NCBI RefSeq assembly: GCF_005116465.1
Contig: NZ_SWBM01000001.1
Coordinates: 620,001-684,000 of the forward strand
Reading direction: 5' to 3'
DNA from: Robertmurraya kyonggiensis
Lineage (GTDB): Bacteria > Bacillota > Bacilli > Bacillales > Cytobacillaceae
DNA length: 64,000 nucleotides
Part shown: positions 60,708 through 64,000 of the stretch, one piece after another
Position numbering within the stretch: the first letter of the stretch is position 1
Layout: each line of letters begins with the position of its first letter
Notes under the pieces: generated by a model
What the model saw: only the letters and a program-made list of their open reading frames with translations
What the model was told of the DNA's origin: nothing
The model's database searches: none
Translations under genes and position numbers: made by a program

Positions 60708-62043
60708 TAAAAAGAACGTCCGAGAAAGTGCTTTGAACCTCTTAGAAGCAATTGAAAAAAATCAATCGTATAGCAATCTTCTACTAAACAATGTTATTAA
60801 AAAAAATAATGTTGAGCCGAAGGATATTGGGTTATTAACGGAATTAACGTACGGAACTCTACAACGAAAAATGACGTTGGATTTCTACTTGGAACCATTT
60901 TTAAAAAAGGCAAGAAAATTAGAACCGTGGGTCAAACAGCTCTTAAGAATCACTCTTTATCAAATGATTTATTTGGATAAAATTCCAGATAGAGCGGCTA
61001 TTTTTGAAGCGGTTGAGATTGCGAAGAAAAAGGGCCATAAAGGAATTTCGAGTATGGTCAATGGTGTTTTGCGGACGATTCAGAGAGAAGGAGTCCCAAG
61101 CCTGGAAGAAATCAAGGACCCGATTGAACGTCTTGCCATTGCCACAAGCCATCCCGAGTGGTTGGTAAAGCGATGGGTAGAACAGCTAGGCTTTGAAAAG
61201 GCTCAGGAAATGTGTGAGATCAATTTGACTGCGCCATTACAGACCGCTCGTGTGAACACAACGAAGATAAACCGTGAACAATGCCTTCAAATGCTTCAGG
61301 AGGAAGGTTATCAGGTTGAAGCGAGTCCGGTTATCCCAGAAGCACTTAAATGTTTGAAAGGGAATTTGGCGAATTCGAATACTTTCAAGAAAGGGTTTAT
61401 CACGATTCAGGATGAAAGCTCGATGCTTGTCGCTCATGCATTAGGTGTTGGAAAAGATGAACATATTTTAGATGCGTGTGCTGCTCCAGGAGGAAAATCC
61501 ACACATATTGCCGAAAAGCTAAGTTTGACAGGTCAAGTCATTTCACTCGATCTACATGAGCATAAAGTGAAGCTTATAGCTGAAAATGCTAATCGTCTCG
61601 GGTTGAATAATATCGAAACAAAGGCGTTAGATAGCCGAAAAGTGCAGGAGCATTTTGAGAAGGAAAGCTTTGATCGTATCCTACTTGATGCACCTTGCTC
61701 TGGACTAGGCGTAATGAGAAGAAAGCCGGATATGAAATATACAAAAAAGGAAGAGGATGTATTTAGACTCCATTCTATTCAAACTGACCTTTTAAAAGCA
61801 GTTGCGCCTTTATTGAAAAAAGGTGGTATTCTTGTATATAGTACATGTACGGTCGATGATGTGGAAAATCAAAAGATAGTAGATGCCTTTTTAGCCGAGA
61901 ACTCGGAATTCGAAGGGGATTTAGGTTTTAAAAATAGGATGCCAGAAGCCATTCAACCATTATGTAAGGACTACTCTCTACAAATTTTACCTCAAGATTT
62001 TGGTTCGGACGGATTTTATATAGCAGTATTAAAGAAAAATTGA
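60700..62043 (+). CDS. rsmB: 16S rRNA (cytosine967-C5)-methyltransferase RsmB
   Basis: SAM-dependent rRNA methyltransferase of the NOL1/Sun family, 447 residues. N-terminal NusB-like RNA-binding domain (about 1-140); SAM site [13 protein letters not shown] (about 252-264), DAPCSG (about 329-334) and the catalytic cysteine block [10 protein letters not shown] (about 383-392). Overlaps fmt by 8 bp; rlmN starts 50 bp later. Confidence 0.96.
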   Translation: MSNKKNVRESALNLLEAIEKNQSYSNLLLNNVIKKNNVEPKDIGLLTELTYGTLQRKMTLDFYLEPFLKKARKLEPWVKQLLRITLYQMIYLDKIPDRAAIFEAVEIAKKKGHKGISSMVNGVLRTIQREGVPSLEEIKDPIERLAIATSHPEWLVKRWVEQLGFEKAQEMCEINLTAPLQTARVNTTKINREQCLQMLQEEGYQVEASPVIPEALKCLKGNLANSNTFKKGFITIQDESSMLVAHALGVGKDEHILDACAAPGGKSTHIAEKLSLTGQVISLDLHEHKVKLIAENANRLGLNNIETKALDSRKVQEHFEKESFDRILLDAPCSGLGVMRRKPDMKYTKKEEDVFRLHSIQTDLLKAVAPLLKKGGILVYSTCTVDDVENQKIVDAFLAENSEFEGDLGFKNRMPEAIQPLCKDYSLQILPQDFGSDGFYIAVLKKN

Positions 62044-62047
62044 TATT

Positions 62048-62072
62048 TGTCTGGAAAAATAGTTGCCAGACA
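62048..62072 (+). other. Short stem-loop between rsmB and rlmN
   Basis: TGTCTGG (62048-62054) pairs with CCAGACA (62066-62072) around 11 nt, without a T-run, 21 bp before the rlmN start. Confidence 0.35.
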
Positions 62073-62093
62073 GCAAAGAAAGCAGGTGTAGGA

Positions 62094-63179
62094 ATGGAAC
62101 AGACAACAAGAGAAAAGAAGCAAGTGACAAATCAAAAGCCATCCATTTATTCCTTACAATTACATGAGTTGAAAGAATGGTTAGTGGAGCACAATGAAAA
62201 AGCGTTTCGTGGAGAACAGATTTTTGATTGGCTTTACTTAAAACGCATTACAAGCTTTGAAGATATGAGCAATCTTTCTAAAGGACTCCGTGAGAAATTG
62301 GCAGAGCATTTTACTATTACAACGTTGAATACTTTAATTCAACAAACATCATCAGATGGAACAATCAAATTTTTATTCGAACTCCATGATGGTTTTTCGA
62401 TTGAAACGGTATTAATGCGCCATGAATATGGAAACTCCGTTTGTGTAACAACGCAAGTAGGCTGCAGAATCGGCTGTACGTTTTGTGCATCAACTCTAGG
62501 TGGATTAAAAAGAAATCTAGAGGCAGGAGAAATCGTCTCTCAAGTCGTAAAAGTACAACAGGCACTTGATGAAACAGATGAAAGAGTGAGCTCTGTTGTT
62601 ATCATGGGAATTGGTGAACCATTTGATAATTTCGATTCCATGATGTCTTTCTTAAAAATTATCAATCATGATAAAGGGTTAAACATTGGTGCCCGTCATA
62701 TTACGGTTTCAACAAGTGGAATTATTCCAAAGATTTATAAGTTTGCTGATGAAAATTTACAAATTAATTTTGCGATTTCTCTCCATGCACCGAATACAGA
62801 GATTAGAAGCAAATTAATGCCGATCAACAAAGCGTATAAACTTCCTGACTTAATGGAGGCAGTGAGGTATTATATTGATAAAACAGGTCGAAGAGTTAGT
62901 TTTGAATATGGACTATTTGGTGGGGTAAATGATCAAGTAGAACATGCGGAAGAATTGGCTAAGCTGATCAAAGGGATCAAATGTCATGTCAATTTAATTC
63001 CGGTTAACTACGTTCCTGAACGAGATTATGTAAGAACACCAAGAGAGCAAATCTTCTTATTTGAAAAAACATTAAAGCAGCATGGGGTCAACGTAACGAT
63101 TAGAAGAGAGCAAGGCCATGATATTGATGCTGCATGTGGACAACTACGTGCGAAGGAGCGAAAAGAGGAGACGAGGTGA
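62094..63179 (+). CDS. rlmN: Dual-specificity 23S rRNA/tRNA (adenine-C2)-methyltransferase RlmN
   Basis: Radical SAM enzyme that methylates C2 of A2503 in 23S rRNA (and A37 of some tRNAs). The cluster cysteines Cys124, Cys128 and Cys131 ([11 protein letters not shown]) and the C-terminal methyl-carrying Cys348 (DAACGQL) are present. It is RlmN rather than Cfr by operon context and length. The ATG at 62094 follows GGTGTAGG and gives 361 residues. Its last codons overlap the Shine-Dalgarno of prpC. Confidence 0.96.
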   Translation: MEQTTREKKQVTNQKPSIYSLQLHELKEWLVEHNEKAFRGEQIFDWLYLKRITSFEDMSNLSKGLREKLAEHFTITTLNTLIQQTSSDGTIKFLFELHDGFSIETVLMRHEYGNSVCVTTQVGCRIGCTFCASTLGGLKRNLEAGEIVSQVVKVQQALDETDERVSSVVIMGIGEPFDNFDSMMSFLKIINHDKGLNIGARHITVSTSGIIPKIYKFADENLQINFAISLHAPNTEIRSKLMPINKAYKLPDLMEAVRYYIDKTGRRVSFEYGLFGGVNDQVEHAEELAKLIKGIKCHVNLIPVNYVPERDYVRTPREQIFLFEKTLKQHGVNVTIRREQGHDIDAACGQLRAKERKEETR

Positions 63180-63187
63180 CTGGTGAA

Positions 63188-63937
63188 GTGAGTGCCATTT
63201 TTATGACAGACAAAGGGAGAGTACGCCAGAATAACGAAGATAATGGCGGGATTTTCGTAAATAAGGATGGGCAAAGACTAGCCATTGTGGCTGATGGAAT
63301 GGGGGGCCACCGAGCTGGTGATGTAGCTAGTGAAATGACAGTGGCTACCCTACAGTCCATGTGGGAGCAAACAGTACGAATTGAAACTGCAGATGAGGCT
63401 GAAAACTGGTTACGAACACATATTAAGAGTGTCAATTCGATTTTGTTTGAGCATGCAAGAACAAATGAAGAATGCGATGGGATGGGAACTACGATTGAAG
63501 CTGTAATTGCTACAGGTCTTTTTACTACCGTTGCACATGTGGGGGATAGTCGTAGTTATATTGCCAATCCAGATGGATTCCAACAGCTGACTGAAGATCA
63601 TACGCTTGTAAATGAATTGGTACGGACTGGTCAAATTTCTGCGGAAGACGCGGAACATCATCCGAGAAAGAATGTTATTTTACGCGCGCTAGGAACTGAG
63701 CAGGATGTAAAAATTGATGTGAAAACGATAATGTTTGAAGAGGGAGATTACCTACTGCTTTGTTCTGATGGTCTCTCTGGTAAGGTAACGAAAGAAGAGA
63801 TAAGAGGGGTCCTTGATAGTGAGGATTCCTTAGAGAATAAAGCTTCAAAACTTATCACGATGGCAAATGAGAATGGCGGCGAAGATAACATCACCCTTGT
63901 AATTTTAGAATTTGAAGATGATAGAGAAAGAGGGTGA
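63188..63937 (+). CDS. prpC: PP2C-family protein phosphatase PrpC
   Basis: Manganese-dependent Ser/Thr phosphatase that reverses PrkC phosphorylation. Motifs: NNEDNGG (about 14-20), VADGMGGHRAGD (about 36-47), CDGMGTT (about 97-103), VAHVGDSRSY (about 115-124), CSDGLSG (about 193-199) and GGEDNIT (about 229-235). The GTG at 63188 (9 nt after GAGGTG) aligns with the family N-terminus and gives 249 residues; the GTG at 63176, overlapping the rlmN stop, would give 253. Confidence 0.94.
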   Translation: MSAIFMTDKGRVRQNNEDNGGIFVNKDGQRLAIVADGMGGHRAGDVASEMTVATLQSMWEQTVRIETADEAENWLRTHIKSVNSILFEHARTNEECDGMGTTIEAVIATGLFTTVAHVGDSRSYIANPDGFQQLTEDHTLVNELVRTGQISAEDAEHHPRKNVILRALGTEQDVKIDVKTIMFEEGDYLLLCSDGLSGKVTKEEIRGVLDSEDSLENKASKLITMANENGGEDNITLVILEFEDDRERG

Positions 63938-63943
63938 AAATAG

Positions 63944-64000
63944 ATGTTAATTGGAAAAAGAATAAGCGGTCGTTATAAAATCCTCGATATGATTGGCGGA
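63944..64000 (+). CDS. prkC: Serine/threonine protein kinase PrkC (N-terminal 19 codons only)
   Basis: Starts 6 bp after prpC behind AGAGGGTG and runs off the window. The 19 visible residues (MLIGKRISGRYKILDMIGG) are the N-terminus of a Hanks-type kinase, ending at the beginning of its glycine-rich loop. PrkC senses muropeptides through external PASTA domains, which lie beyond the window; identity rests on these residues and on the prpC neighbour. Confidence 0.9.
   Translation, partial: MLIGKRISGRYKILDMIGG

Overview
This window is an ordinary, well-ordered piece of the chromosome of an endospore-forming, low-GC Gram-positive bacterium of the family Bacillaceae. The evidence is the gene order, which follows the Bacillus subtilis ylbO-to-prkC stretch almost gene for gene; the presence of SpoVD, SpoVE, SpoIIGA, pro-SigE, SigG and a GerR-like regulator; bacillithiol synthesis (BshC); TTG and GTG starts behind strong Shine-Dalgarno sequences; and PyrR and T-box attenuators. 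The species cannot be fixed from sequence reading alone. I see no prophage, insertion sequence, CRISPR array, defence island, tRNA or rRNA gene. Nearly every gene is on the + strand; only a GNAT acetyltransferase and rqcH are on the - strand.

Layout. 1-4.3 kb: gerR-like (cut by the window start), ylbP, panE, a DUF3397 membrane protein and bshC. 4.3-24.5 kb: the division and cell wall (dcw) cluster mraZ-rsmH-ftsL-pbpB-spoVD-murE-(small Mur-like protein)-mraY-murD-spoVE-murG-murB-divIB-ylxW-ylxX-sbp-ftsA-ftsZ, which makes the lipid-linked peptidoglycan precursor and the divisome and carries two sporulation-specific genes. 24.7-27.4 kb: spoIIGA-sigE-sigG, the mother-cell sigma factor, its processing protease and the late forespore sigma factor. 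27.5-36.7 kb: ylmC-ylmD-ylmE-sepF-ylmG-ylmH-divIVA, then ileS behind an isoleucine T-box, ylyA, lspA and ylyB. 36.7-48.5 kb: the pyrimidine operon pyrR-pyrP-pyrB-pyrC-pyrAA-pyrAB-pyrK-pyrD-pyrF-pyrE with three PyrR attenuators. 48.5-64 kb: rqcH (reverse strand), a calcium P-type ATPase, yloC, remA, gmk, rpoZ, coaBC, priA, def, fmt, rsmB, rlmN, prpC and the first codons of prkC.

The genes work as a few coherent modules: cell wall precursor synthesis and septation; the sporulation sigma cascade; UMP synthesis with RNA-level feedback; and a translation, replication and signalling block (def-fmt for initiator Met, rsmB and rlmN for rRNA methylation, rqcH for stalled ribosomes, prpC-prkC for reversible Ser/Thr phosphorylation).

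The most unusual items are: a 148-residue stand-alone protein between murE and mraY that looks like only the N-terminal domain of MurF, in the place where many Firmicutes carry a whole murF; a sigma-H-like promoter before ftsA whose -10 lies in a perfect 10-bp inverted repeat; 10-bp phased GTGG repeats before mraZ; two families of non-coding palindromic repeats (16.15-16.30 kb and 55.37-55.52 kb); stem-loops without T-tracts between murD and spoVE and between murG and murB; and a DksA/TraR-like protein that has lost its zinc ligands. None of these is a proven new system; the stand-alone Mur domain is the strongest candidate for something undescribed.
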